A stretch of 23,108 nucleotides of DNA. Origin: an uncultured Eggerthella sp. Lineage in GTDB: Bacteria > Actinomycetota > Coriobacteriia > Coriobacteriales > Eggerthellaceae. The stretch covers positions 1 through 23,108 of the forward strand of contig URJE01000018.1 in assembly GCA_900547965.1 (NCBI GenBank). The letters are read 5' to 3'. Positions 13,123-22,070 of this stretch are shown one piece after another. The notes below the pieces were generated by a model. The model was not told where the DNA came from. It ran no database searches and worked only from the letters and a program-made list of their open reading frames with translations. The number at the start of each line of letters is the position of its first letter. Position 1 is the first letter of the stretch. Made by a program: the position numbers and the translations under genes.

Positions 13123-15741
13123 ATGCCTAAAACCGTTGCCGTGATTGACGGAAACTCGTTGATGCATCGTGCATATCATGCCGTTCCGCCAACCATGACG
13201 GCGCCTGACGGCACTCCAACCAATGCGGCGTTCGGATTCCTTTCCATGCTCTTGAAGTTTATCGAGATGGAGCAGCCTGATGCCTTGGTCTGTGCGTTTG
13301 ATAAGGGCCGTCCCAAGTTCCGTATGGAGGCGCTCGAGCAGTACAAAGCGCAACGCCCTCCTATGGATGAGGAGCTGAAGGCGCAGTTTCCCGTTATCGA
13401 AAACCTGTTAGCTGCCATGAACGTGCCAGTTGTGGCGCTTCCTGGTTGGGAGGGCGACGACATCCTGGGTACCGTTGCTGCGCGCGATGAGGAACTGGGA
13501 TACAGGACGCTTCTGGTTACGGGAGATAAAGACGCTTATCAGCTTGCCAGCGACCTAACGAAAATCGTAACCACCAAGCGCGGAATTACCGATGTCGTTA
13601 TTTACGGCCCCGAAGAGGTGGAGGAGCGCTATGGTGTAACGCCCGATCAGTTCACAGATTTTCTGGGGCTCAAAGGCGACAAGGCCGATAACATCCCTGG
13701 CGTTCCCGGCATCGGCGACAAAAAGGCCGCCTCGATGCTCCAGGCATATGGCAATCTGGAGGGCATCTATGCCAACCTTGACAAGTTCAAGGGAAAGCAG
13801 CTGGAGAACCTAACCAACTACAAAGACGATGCGTTCCTTTCCCGCCAGGTGGCCACCATTGTGCGCGATGCTGATTTTGAGCTTGATCTCGAATCGATCA
13901 GCTTCCCGAACTTCGATCCCGATCAGGTTACCAAGGCATTCACCGATGTGCGCATGATGGCCCATTTGGCAAAGATCCTGAAGCTCCAGGGAAGCGAAGC
14001 GACTTCCATCGATTTGGGGTCGTGGGACAATTTCGTTGAAGGCGATGAAGCCAAGGCGGCCATCGAGCTGCCTGCAGAGGGCTATGTGTCGGTTGCGTGG
14101 GCGCTCGACCCGCAGGCATCGCTTTTTGGCGATGGACTGACCATGGCAGTGAATCTGGGGGATTCGACTGCGCTTTTCCGCGACGAGGAGGCCAAAGAAG
14201 CTCTTGCTTTCCTTGTTCGCGAACGAGCTATCGCCGCAGCCGACGCCAAGTCGCTGCTTCAGGTGGTGTTTCCCGCCGATACCGCGCAGGACCCTCTTGT
14301 TTCCCGTGGGGAAATTCTCGATGCGCATATGTTCGATGTGACCCTTGCTGCCTACGTTGCCGACTCCAACAACGGTGCTGCCACTTTGGGTGCCCTGATG
14401 GAGCGCTATGCGGGAGCTGTGCTTCCCGACGAAAAGGACCCGCAAAAGCAGGTGGCGCTGCAAGCTGCTGCAATTGGATCTTTGGTGGATCCTTTGGCCA
14501 AAGAGCTCGAAAAGGAGGGTGCCCGCAAGGTCTACGATGCTATCGACTTGCCGTTGGTGGGCGTGCTCGCTTGCATGGAGCGCACCGGCGCGGCTTTGGA
14601 TGTTGATCATCTGAAGGCCTTGAACGAAAGCACCGGCGCTGAAGTTGATCGTCTGCGCGCGGCGATTTATGCTTCGGCGGGGCATGAGTTCAACGTTGAT
14701 TCCCCAAAGCAGCTTTCAGAGGTGCTGTTTGACGAACTGGGCCTCACTCCGAAGAAAAAGACGCGTAGCGGCTACTCCCCCAATGCTTCTGTTCTGAAGG
14801 AGCTAACCGATGAGCATGAGCTGCCCGGTCTTATGTTGGAGTATCGCGAATATGCCAAGATCAAATCGACCTACATCGATGCCCTACCGCGCATGCGAGC
14901 CGAAGATGGGCGCGTTCACACGTCGTTCAACGAAATGGTTACCACCACTGGTCGCCTCTCCTCTTCCGATCCGAATTTGCAGAATATTCCGGTTCGCACC
15001 GACTTTGGGCGCCAGATAAGAACCTGTTTCGTGCCGCTTAATGCGGGAGAGGTGTTTGTGTCTGCCGATTATTCCCAGATCGAACTGCGCCTATTGGCTC
15101 ACCTTTCAGGGGATGAACATCTTATTGCCTCATTCAATTCTGGTGAGGATTTCCATGCCAGCACGGCTTCTCGTGTGTTCGGTGTTCCGATGGATGATGT
15201 TACGCCGCAGATGCGCAGTCGCGCCAAAGCAGTGAACTTCGGCATCGTGTACGGTCAGCAGGCATACGGTCTTTCGCAGTCGCTCCGTATCCCGTTCTAT
15301 GAAGCGAAAGAAATGATCGATCGCTATTTTGAGGTTCATCCAGGCGTGCGTGCCTATCTTGATGACGTGGTAGCCCAGGCCCATAAAGATGGCTATGCCA
15401 CTACCTTGTTCGGTCGTCGTCGCTATATTCCCGAGCTGAAAGCCAAGAATGCCGCTCAGCGTGGCTTTGGCGAGCGTACGGCAATGAACCATCCTATGCA
15501 GGGTACCGCTGCCGACATCATCAAGCTCGCCATGCGTCAAGTGCAAGATGAGCTTGTTGCGCGAGATCTTGGTGCAAGACTCATGCTCCAGGTGCATGAC
15601 GAACTTGATCTCTCAGTGCCCGAATCGGAAGTGGAGGAGGTATCAGACCTCCTGACAAGCGTGATGGAATCGGTTGTTGAGTTGTCGGTTCCGTTGTTGG
15701 TCGATGTGTCTGCCGGCGCCAACTGGGCTGAGGCCCATTAG
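13123..15741 (+). CDS. polA: DNA polymerase I
   Basis: 872 residues. The 5' nuclease domain (1 to about 290) is intact: VAVIDGNSLMHRA, CAFDKGRPKFR, GWEGDDILGT, VTGDKDAYQL, and the helix-hairpin-helix GLKGDKADNIPGVPGIGDKK. The middle 3'-5' exonuclease-like domain (about 315-450) lacks the catalytic D-x-E: its first motif strand is VSVAWALDP. Proofreading is therefore predicted to be absent, as in Bacillus or Thermus Pol I. The polymerase domain (about 470-872) has motif A FVSADYSQIELR (Asp649), motif B RSRAKAVNFGIVYG with the O-helix Phe, and motif C LQVHDELDL (Asp826). It fills gaps in Okazaki fragment maturation and excision repair. ATG 13123 is preferred over 13108 because AAAGGA (13111-13116) lies 6 nt before it and the family begins MPKTVAVIDGNS. 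It converges on cydC with 47 nt between, where no clear terminator is seen. Confidence 0.96.
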   Translation: MPKTVAVIDGNSLMHRAYHAVPPTMTAPDGTPTNAAFGFLSMLLKFIEMEQPDALVCAFDKGRPKFRMEALEQYKAQRPPMDEELKAQFPVIENLLAAMNVPVVALPGWEGDDILGTVAARDEELGYRTLLVTGDKDAYQLASDLTKIVTTKRGITDVVIYGPEEVEERYGVTPDQFTDFLGLKGDKADNIPGVPGIGDKKAASMLQAYGNLEGIYANLDKFKGKQLENLTNYKDDAFLSRQVATIVRDADFELDLESISFPNFDPDQVTKAFTDVRMMAHLAKILKLQGSEATSIDLGSWDNFVEGDEAKAAIELPAEGYVSVAWALDPQASLFGDGLTMAVNLGDSTALFRDEEAKEALAFLVRERAIAAADAKSLLQVVFPADTAQDPLVSRGEILDAHMFDVTLAAYVADSNNGAATLGALMERYAGAVLPDEKDPQKQVALQAAAIGSLVDPLAKELEKEGARKVYDAIDLPLVGVLACMERTGAALDVDHLKALNESTGAEVDRLRAAIYASAGHEFNVDSPKQLSEVLFDELGLTPKKKTRSGYSPNASVLKELTDEHELPGLMLEYREYAKIKSTYIDALPRMRAEDGRVHTSFNEMVTTTGRLSSSDPNLQNIPVRTDFGRQIRTCFVPLNAGEVFVSADYSQIELRLLAHLSGDEHLIASFNSGEDFHASTASRVFGVPMDDVTPQMRSRAKAVNFGIVYGQQAYGLSQSLRIPFYEAKEMIDRYFEVHPGVRAYLDDVVAQAHKDGYATTLFGRRRYIPELKAKNAAQRGFGERTAMNHPMQGTAADIIKLAMRQVQDELVARDLGARLMLQVHDELDLSVPESEVEEVSDLLTSVMESVVELSVPLLVDVSAGANWAEAH

Positions 15742-15788
15742 GGGTATTGCTATATGGCCGCATTGCAGCCGCACGCCTGTCGATTTGA

Positions 15789-17567
15789 TTAGAATTCCTG
15801 CTCAAGTTCGAGAAGGGCTCGGTAGTGTTGGCTGGTGCGCTCGAGCTCTTTCGGTGTTCCGTCAAGAGCTATGATGCCGTTTTCCAGGAACAGAACGCGA
15901 TCCATGTTCGAAACTCCCTGAAGATGGTGGGTGATAAGGACCACCGTTTTGTCTGCAAGCACTTCGAACATGGTGCTCAGCACTTCGTGCTCGGTGCGAG
16001 GATCGAGGCTTACCGTGGGTTCATCGAGGATGACAATAGGCGCATCCTGCAAAAGGATGCGTGCCAGGGCAACGCGATGACGCTCGCCGCCCGAGAAGCG
16101 CAATCCAGCTTCATCGATTAGGGTGTCAAGGCCTTCCGGCAATCGTTCGAGCAGTCTTTTCAGCCCAACACGCTCAAGAGCGCGTTCGAGCTCTTCGTCG
16201 CTTGCCTGGGGTTGAGCGATAAGTAGATTATTGCGCAGGGTGTCGTTGAACAGGTAGGTGGTCTGTTGGCAGACACCGAACATCCGGGGCGCATCGTTTC
16301 CAAGTTCTGAGCAGGCAAACCCTCCCGCAGTGATGCTGCCCGAGGTTGGGGCGAGGTCTCCGCGCAGTAAGTGCGCAAGGGTGGTTTTCCCTGATCCGCT
16401 TTTGCCAAGAAGCGCAAGGTGCTGTCCTGGCAAAAGGGTGAGGTTGATTCCGCAAATGGTTGGGGGTTGGCCAGGGTAGGCGAATTGAACGTCTTTTAGT
16501 TCAACAACGGGATGTCTCGGGTCGGAATCGGTGTTTTGCTCAAGCCTGCTTTCCGTGTTGGCTTTCGTTTCTTCTTCGACGGGTAGAGAAAGCTCGTTGA
16601 GCCTCGCTATGGAATCGAAGTGCCCCTGGGCCTGCGTTGCGGCGACGGGCGTCACCGCAAAGGTGTCAATGAGGGGGAATAACCCCAGCGCAAAAGCCAG
16701 GATCCAATTCGACTGGCCTTCCTGAGCGCCGCCAAAGGTGAGTGCCGCCCAGCATATGAGAGTAATAACGGCGCATGCGAATACTGCTTGTTGAGCCAGG
16801 TCTCGTTTGCGATCAAAGGCGTGTGCTTGGCTTTTTAACCGGTTGAGGTCTTCCTGCCCGTTTTCGCATTGCGCCAAGAAATCGGCCTTTCTGCCCGAAA
16901 GCGTCCAGTCGGTGATTCCTAGAATGTTGTCGGCATAGGCGGTGTAGCGTTTTGCGGCAAGCTCTTTTGCCATCGACTGGCGCTTGCCGTTGACGCTTAC
17001 CGAAACCGCAGGCACAACAAAAAGCTCGATGGATACGAAAACAAAGCACACCAAACAGGCGAATGGCGAAAAGCAACCGAACAGAATGCACAGTCCCACG
17101 CCAGCTACCAGGGCTATTGCGGTTGGGAAAACGCAACGAAGATAGAGGTTTTGGATATGCTCAACGTCTTCAGCCAAAAGCCCCAGGGCGTCTCCAAGGC
17201 GGTGGCTAGCGCGAAAGAAAACACCTTCTGCATCAAAAGACCGGTATAACTGCTTGCGAAGGTTCGAGGTGAATCGCAGCACCCAATCGTGGCTTGCCAG
17301 GCGTTCGCAGTAGCGCAGAACGGGTTTTCCCACGCCGAATACCCGCACGCAAAGCAAAGGCGTGCCCAGCATCAAAACCGAATAGGGCATTTCGGCGGAG
17401 CCGGCAATGAGCCATCCCGAAGTGAACATAAGCCCAGCGGCGAAAAGAACCGTGCAACAGCCAAGCACGAGGGCAAGCGCGAGGATTTTGCGGTAGTGAC
17501 CCAGGTAGGGTTTAACCCACGCATCGCGTTTCAGAAGGGCGAGTGTCTCTTTCAAGCTGCTATTCAT
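15789..17567 (-). CDS. cydC: CydC-like subunit of the thiol/heme ABC exporter CydDC
   Basis: 592 residues. The N-terminal membrane domain spans about 25-310 with six helices, and the C-terminal ATPase is about 352-592. The ATPase has Walker A GKSGSGKTT (388-396), signature FSGGERHR (491-498), Walker B IVILDEPTVSLD (511-522) and H-loop LITHH. CydDC is a heterodimeric exporter of cysteine/glutathione (and interacts with heme) required to assemble cytochrome bd in the inner membrane. The membrane part carries the CydC-like FTSGWLIAGSAEMP and VRVFGVGKPVLRYCERL. It overlaps the end of cydD by 8 nt (17560-17567), the usual sign of co-translation. It is the last gene of the cyd set and ends 47 nt from the convergent polA. 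Confidence 0.9.
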   Translation of the reverse strand: MNSSLKETLALLKRDAWVKPYLGHYRKILALALVLGCCTVLFAAGLMFTSGWLIAGSAEMPYSVLMLGTPLLCVRVFGVGKPVLRYCERLASHDWVLRFTSNLRKQLYRSFDAEGVFFRASHRLGDALGLLAEDVEHIQNLYLRCVFPTAIALVAGVGLCILFGCFSPFACLVCFVFVSIELFVVPAVSVSVNGKRQSMAKELAAKRYTAYADNILGITDWTLSGRKADFLAQCENGQEDLNRLKSQAHAFDRKRDLAQQAVFACAVITLICWAALTFGGAQEGQSNWILAFALGLFPLIDTFAVTPVAATQAQGHFDSIARLNELSLPVEEETKANTESRLEQNTDSDPRHPVVELKDVQFAYPGQPPTICGINLTLLPGQHLALLGKSGSGKTTLAHLLRGDLAPTSGSITAGGFACSELGNDAPRMFGVCQQTTYLFNDTLRNNLLIAQPQASDEELERALERVGLKRLLERLPEGLDTLIDEAGLRFSGGERHRVALARILLQDAPIVILDEPTVSLDPRTEHEVLSTMFEVLADKTVVLITHHLQGVSNMDRVLFLENGIIALDGTPKELERTSQHYRALLELEQEF

Positions 17568-19314
17568 CGCCGCCCTCCTTCCGAGGATTTGCTAGATAGG
17601 AGAAGGAGTTCGCTTCGCTTAGCGAATCGAAGGAGCCGAAGCCTTCAACCTGTCCATTTTCAAGCAGGAGGATCTCATCCATTTCGCTCAACCAGTGGAG
17701 GCGATGGGTTGCAAAGAATACCAACTTACCTTCCATAAGGGGGAGCATGCGCTGTTTGAGCTCCCATTCGGTTTCAATGTCAAGATGGGCCGTTGGCTCG
17801 TCGAACACCAAGACTCGACAAGTGCGGTGTAACACCGCGCGGGCAAGGGCAACTCGCTGTGATTGTCCGCCGCTCAACGACCGTCCGCCTTCTCCGACGA
17901 AGGTATCCAGCCCTTCAGGCAATTCGGCAACCAGGCTGGTAAGCCCAACCATATCAAGTGCTTCGATGATTTCTTCTTCGGTTGCGTCGGGCTGGTAGAA
18001 CGTCAGATTGTTTCGGAGGGTGGTGCTGAAAATATGAGGAGATTGAGGCAGGTACGCCACCTGTTTTTTCCAGCTGGGCGTCGAAAGCGTTTCGACTGAT
18101 TGGCCGTTGATGGCGATGGACCCTTCGGTGGGCTGCAAGACGCCGGTAAGCAGTTGGGCAAGGGTGGTTTTCCCGCAGCCCGATGGCCCCACTATGCCGT
18201 ATTTGCGGAAACCGACAAACGAGCAGGAGATATCTTTCAAGGCCGATTCCCCTTCGTAGGAGAGCCCTACGCGGTCAAGGGTGAGCGAAGTGGACGCTTG
18301 CCAAGGCTCTAATTTTGGGGCGCCGATCTGCAATTCGGTTGAGCCACCTCCTGCTTCTGCTACGGTTTCAGCGGAGCTTCCCAGCACTTCCAATACCTGG
18401 GTAAGGGTGTTCTTTCCGTTTAGCGTAGCGTGGTAATCGGAGGCGAATTCACGGATCGGGCGAAAATAGTCGGGCATGATTACCAGTACGAATAGCGCGG
18501 GCAGCAGGGTAATGGACCCATCCACCAAACGAAAGCCAAGCATAACGGCAACTGCCGCGAGGGAAATGGTAGAAAAAGCGTCAAGCACAGCACCCGAAAG
18601 CGTTGCGGTGCGCAGTGTTTTCATTGTTGCTACGCGGAATCGTTCGCTTGTCTCATATACGCGATCTGCCTGCTTATTGCTTCTGCCGAAGTACTTTAGG
18701 GTGTCGATGCCGCGCAGTGAATCGATGAAGTGGTTTGCAAGGCGTTGGTATTCGCGATGCTGCTTGCCTGCTTCCTCTTGCGCGGTGCTTCCGATGAGCA
18801 CCATTTGAAGAATGATGGCGGGAAAAACCAGAAGCGCAATAAGGGCTGAAACCCAGTCCTGGAAGGCAATTACAGCCAGGAGAACAAAAGGTATGGTGAC
18901 GAGTGCTACAGTGCGGGGCAGTGCAGTGCCCAAATATTGTTCAATGTTGTCGATGCCATCAAGGCAGAGCGTCGCAGCGGCACCTGTTCCCATCTTTTGG
19001 GTTAGGGGCGCGCCGCCTTCGTAGAGACGCTCGGTCAGCTGCTTGCGAAACGCTTCGGTACGAGTTGCCGCGAAGAACTCGAGCTGTTTGGCCTGAATGT
19101 TGCTGGCTACCTGTTTTCCTATGAAGCAGAGCGCAAAAATGCCGAGAAGAACTGCGACATCGGAAAGGACACGCCCTTCCCAAAGAAGGGTTAGCGCCCA
19201 TGCCAGGCTAGCAGCTTCAGCCACCATGAGCGCTGCTAGGAGAAGGGAGCTGGCAATGCACCAGCCAATGGCGTGTTTTGCGCCAGGGAGTGCAAAGAGC
19301 CTCTTGTCGAACAT
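17560..19314 (-). CDS. cydD: CydD-like subunit of the thiol/heme ABC exporter CydDC
   Basis: 584 residues from the chosen start, where the minus strand reads GGAAGGAGGAGGC just before ATG at 19314. Upstream in-frame starts (to 19476) would run through the terminator after cydB and are unlikely. Membrane domain is about 10-310 (SLAWALTLLWEG, the coupling region around DGIDNIEQYLGTALPR, and YFRPIREFASDYHA typical of CydD). The ATPase domain is about 345-584, with Walker A GPSGCGKTT (376-384), signature LSGGQSQR (480-487), Walker B VLVFDEPTAHLD (501-512) and H-loop ATHR. It pairs with CydC to form the inner-membrane exporter needed for bd oxidase maturation. It lies 124 nt downstream of cydB with a terminator-like hairpin between, so it may be expressed at a lower level than cydAB. 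Confidence 0.9.
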   Translation of the reverse strand: MFDKRLFALPGAKHAIGWCIASSLLLAALMVAEAASLAWALTLLWEGRVLSDVAVLLGIFALCFIGKQVASNIQAKQLEFFAATRTEAFRKQLTERLYEGGAPLTQKMGTGAAATLCLDGIDNIEQYLGTALPRTVALVTIPFVLLAVIAFQDWVSALIALLVFPAIILQMVLIGSTAQEEAGKQHREYQRLANHFIDSLRGIDTLKYFGRSNKQADRVYETSERFRVATMKTLRTATLSGAVLDAFSTISLAAVAVMLGFRLVDGSITLLPALFVLVIMPDYFRPIREFASDYHATLNGKNTLTQVLEVLGSSAETVAEAGGGSTELQIGAPKLEPWQASTSLTLDRVGLSYEGESALKDISCSFVGFRKYGIVGPSGCGKTTLAQLLTGVLQPTEGSIAINGQSVETLSTPSWKKQVAYLPQSPHIFSTTLRNNLTFYQPDATEEEIIEALDMVGLTSLVAELPEGLDTFVGEGGRSLSGGQSQRVALARAVLHRTCRVLVFDEPTAHLDIETEWELKQRMLPLMEGKLVFFATHRLHWLSEMDEILLLENGQVEGFGSFDSLSEANSFSYLANPRKEGGDE

Positions 19315-19389
19315 GCCTCCTCCTTCCATTTCAGCGAGATATCGCGCGGCTAAGGGTGCTGAATTCACGGCTGATCTGGTATTTTTGGT

Positions 19390-19430
19390 AAAAACGGCGG
19401 CGAATGCCTGGATTTTTGGTATTCGCCGCC
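19390..19430 (-). terminator. Strong intrinsic terminator between cydB and cydD
   Basis: On the minus strand GGCGGCGAATACC pairs with GGCATTCGCCGCC (13 bp, one non-Watson-Crick pair) around a 9-nt loop. It is followed within one base by five T residues. It begins 8 nt after the cydB stop codon. On the plus strand no equivalent T run follows the right arm. Confidence 0.85.
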
Positions 19431-19438
19431 GCTCAAAA

Positions 19439-20461
19439 TCAGTACTCGTTGGCCTCTTCAGCGCTGATGCGGCCACGGAAGGTGCGGTATATCAGCACGT
19501 GGTACACCAGCACCAAGGGGAGGCCAATGCAGGTGATGCCCGTCATCCACGCAAGAGCCAAATCGGAAGAAGCGGCATTCGCGATGGTGATGCTCGTACC
19601 CGTTGTGGCAACTACCAGGGTGGGGAACATCGAGGCCGCGAACAGCACCACTAAAAGGAGCGCCGATGCGCTGCTTGCCAGGAACGGGAGAAGATCGTTG
19701 TCCGTTTCCCTGGAAGCCAAGAAGAGCGCCATCAGCGAGGCGGCCACACCCACGCAGGCAACCGATCGCAATGCTCCGAGGGAAGGGTCGAGAGTGGGCG
19801 CGATGCCCATCAAGGCATATGCGCTTACGGCAACGAACAGCGCCATGGTTACGCAGGCTAAGGGACAGCGCAGCTTGGCGGCGCGTGCCTGCAGGTCGGA
19901 GGGCTTTTCGGCTTTGAGCGCAATCCAGGTTGCTCCTTGGGTGACGAACACCGAAAGGCCCAGAAGTCCGCACAGTAGCGTGAAGGGGGTGATGAGCCCC
20001 AGAAGCGGAATGCCTGCGTAATCGCCATTGGCGTCAAGGGGAATGCCGGCGTATACGTTGCCGATGGCCACACCGAACAGCAGGGCGGGCAGGAGCGAGC
20101 CTATGAAGAACAGAGCGTCCCACACCTTGCCCCACTTGGGGTCGTGGGCACGATACTCAAGGGAAACGGCTCGTACGATCAAGCCGAATAGAACCAGCAT
20201 GACAGCCAGGTAGAAGCCAGAAAACGTAGTGGCGTACGCTGGGGCGAATGCGGCAAACAGCGCGCCGCCGGCAGTGAGGAGCCATACCTCGTTGCCGTCC
20301 CAGGTTGGGCCGATGGCTCGACGAACTACGGCCTTTTCATTTTCATCTTTTGCGATAAAGGGAGAAAGGATGCCAGCGCCCAAATCGAATCCATCGAGGA
20401 TGAAATAGCCTGCGATAAGCACGGCTATCAGGGCAAACCAAAGAATTCCCAATGCAGTCAT
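19439..20461 (-). CDS. cydB: Cytochrome bd oxidase subunit II
   Basis: 340 residues, about eight or nine membrane helices. The N-terminus is the family hallmark: WFALIAVLIAGYFILDGFD, then DLGAGIL and RRAIGPTWDGNEVWLLTAGG, where the conserved Trp-Asp-Gly-Asn-Glu stretch lies near the heme/proton path. CydB pairs with CydA in the quinol:O2 oxidoreductase that scavenges oxygen and feeds the proton-motive force. Its ATG lies 2 nt after the cydA stop, so the two subunits are translationally coupled. Length is slightly below the E. coli protein (379 residues) and normal for Gram-positives. A terminator follows within 10 nt. Confidence 0.95.
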   Translation of the reverse strand: MTALGILWFALIAVLIAGYFILDGFDLGAGILSPFIAKDENEKAVVRRAIGPTWDGNEVWLLTAGGALFAAFAPAYATTFSGFYLAVMLVLFGLIVRAVSLEYRAHDPKWGKVWDALFFIGSLLPALLFGVAIGNVYAGIPLDANGDYAGIPLLGLITPFTLLCGLLGLSVFVTQGATWIALKAEKPSDLQARAAKLRCPLACVTMALFVAVSAYALMGIAPTLDPSLGALRSVACVGVAASLMALFLASRETDNDLLPFLASSASALLLVVLFAASMFPTLVVATTGTSITIANAASSDLALAWMTGITCIGLPLVLVYHVLIYRTFRGRISAEEANEY

Positions 20462-20463
20462 GG

Positions 20464-21942
20464 CTACTCACCTGCCTTTCCGGTAGAAGCTCCAACGTTG
20501 CCATTGCTGTTATTGCTCGCTTTGCGGGCAGTTTCTTTGCCGGCTCCGTCGCCCTCGTCGATGTGCGGACCGACCTTGATAAGGTGGATAACGATGCGTG
20601 CCCATCCGATGATCAGGAACAGGTAAATGAGCAGGAACAACGCCAGCGTGATGGCGAGCTCGGGAGAGGTTACGGATGCGGAAGAGGAGGCTTGCGTAAG
20701 CAGGCTTACTCCCTCGGGGCTGCTGGTAGCGGGGTACACCGCCCATGGCTGACGGCCGATTTCTGCGGTGAACCAACCTGCCTCAATAGCCAAGAAGGGG
20801 AAGAGGGGCGAAACGATGGCAAGGTTCTGCAGCCAGCGCATCGAGGCAATACGTCCCTTGCGGAACGTGAAGATAAAGGCCAGCAGCGTAGTAAGCGCGA
20901 TGAGCCCGAACATTGCCACCATCAGGTGATAGCTTTGGAACACGGTATTCACGGGAAGCTCCGAGATGGTCTCTTCGGTGAAGTCGGACCCGTAAATGCC
21001 GCTCTTTGCCAGGTCGTTGAGGCCAGGATATTCCGTATCAAACGACCCGGAAGCCAAGAAAGAAGTGCCACCTGGTATGGCGATAGGAGTGATTACCTTC
21101 TGGGATGCCTCGTCGACCCAACCGACTGCGTACAGGGGCATTGCCTCGCCGTTGTAGGCGCCTTCCATCATGGCGAATTTCGTGGGCTGTTCTTCGGCTA
21201 CCGCTACAGCGGATTGGTGGGCGAATACCACCATAAGACAGGTCGTCGAAAGGGCGATTACCGAGGCAACGCGCACCGTCTTCATGGCGAATTCGGTGTG
21301 AATGCCCTTCTTCAGATACCATGCGGCAATGGCAAGCGCCGTGAATGCGCCCATGATAAGCAGGGCATCTACCGTGTGGAAGTAGCGGGGAGCCGTTGTC
21401 GCGTTGAACGCGGCATCAAGGAAGTTGGTGAGGATTGCTTGGGTGCCATCTGCAGAAAGCTCTGCGCCTGCGGGGGTCTGCATCCACGAGTTGGCGATGA
21501 TGATCCACAGTGCAGAGAGACACGAGCCAAGCCAAACAAGCCAAGCGGAGACAAGATAGAACTTGCCGCTAACCTTTTTGCGTCCGAACAGGAGCACTCC
21601 AAGGAATACCGATTCCAAGAAAAATGCGAGCAGGGCTTCTGCTGCCAACGGCGCACCGAATATATCGCCCACGAATCGCGCGTAATCGGCCCAGTTGGTG
21701 CCAAACGAGAATTCCATGGTGATGCCGGTTGCAACACCCAAGGCGAAGGTTGCCGTGAATACCTTGATCCAGAATCGGGATGCAGCGGCATCTTTGGCGT
21801 CTTGGGATCGATAGTACTTGGTCTCGAAAATCGCCACTACAAGGCCCAGGCCTATAGAGAGTGGCACAAACACATAGTGGTACATGGCTGTGAGCGCAAA
21901 CTGAATGCGTGCAAGCAGTACCGGGTCGGTGAGGAATTCCAT
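20464..21942 (-). CDS. cydA: Cytochrome bd oxidase subunit I
   Basis: About 492 residues, nine or so helices. All heme ligands expected from E. coli CydA can be placed, counting from a GTG at 21948: His24 in ALTAMYHYVF (heme b595), His191 in PRYFHTVDA (heme b558; E. coli His186) and Met343 in YHLMVAM (E. coli Met393). The acidic pair Glu104/Glu112 in AEALLAFFLES and the quinol-site motif GRQPW (398-402) are present. The loop before GRQPW is short, as in the short-Q-loop class common in Gram-positives. Two starts compete: GTG at 21948 and ATG at 21942, both served by AAAGGAGG (21953-21960); ATG is chosen and makes the protein start MEFLTDPVL. A hydrophilic Asn/Gly-rich tail ends the protein. 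It is the first gene of the cyd set. Confidence 0.96.
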   Translation of the reverse strand: MEFLTDPVLLARIQFALTAMYHYVFVPLSIGLGLVVAIFETKYYRSQDAKDAAASRFWIKVFTATFALGVATGITMEFSFGTNWADYARFVGDIFGAPLAAEALLAFFLESVFLGVLLFGRKKVSGKFYLVSAWLVWLGSCLSALWIIIANSWMQTPAGAELSADGTQAILTNFLDAAFNATTAPRYFHTVDALLIMGAFTALAIAAWYLKKGIHTEFAMKTVRVASVIALSTTCLMVVFAHQSAVAVAEEQPTKFAMMEGAYNGEAMPLYAVGWVDEASQKVITPIAIPGGTSFLASGSFDTEYPGLNDLAKSGIYGSDFTEETISELPVNTVFQSYHLMVAMFGLIALTTLLAFIFTFRKGRIASMRWLQNLAIVSPLFPFLAIEAGWFTAEIGRQPWAVYPATSSPEGVSLLTQASSSASVTSPELAITLALFLLIYLFLIIGWARIVIHLIKVGPHIDEGDGAGKETARKASNNSNGNVGASTGKAGE

Positions 21943-21964
21943 TCGCACACCACCTCCTTTTCCG

Positions 21965-21982
21965 CAGCCTGATAAGAGGCTG
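21965..21982 (-). other. Hairpin directly upstream of the cydA ribosome binding site
   Basis: CAGCCT (21965-21970) and AGGCTG (21977-21982) form a perfect 6-bp hairpin with a 6-nt loop, ending 4 nt from the AAAGGAGG of cydA in the predicted leader. It could influence ribosome access. No ligand-binding RNA class is recognised. Confidence 0.35.
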
Positions 21983-21999
21983 ATCTTCTACACAAAAGT

Positions 22000-22008
22000 A
22001 TCATATCA
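22000..22008 (-). promoter_or_regulatory. Putative extended -10 promoter of cydA
   Basis: Reading the minus strand, TGATATGAT is an extended -10 (TGn plus TATGAT). The -35 region is poor. Transcription would start near 21993 and give a leader of about 50 nt. No Rex-type palindrome (TTGTGA...TCACAA) is visible. Confidence 0.45.
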
Positions 22009-22070
22009 CCGATAGAGGCGCAGGTGAGAGCAAATGGCATAAAAATACTAACAATTATCCGTAAGTGGCT

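Noticed and set aside
19097..20021. Plus-strand open frames opposite cydB and the start of cydD
   Set aside because: They run through the cydB terminator hairpin and are antisense to conserved membrane-protein genes; no start signals.
20452..21972. A 506-codon open frame on the plus strand opposite cydA
   Set aside because: It lies fully antisense to cydA, whose heme ligands and motifs are intact. The antisense product is compositionally odd and has no recognisable domain or ribosome binding site.
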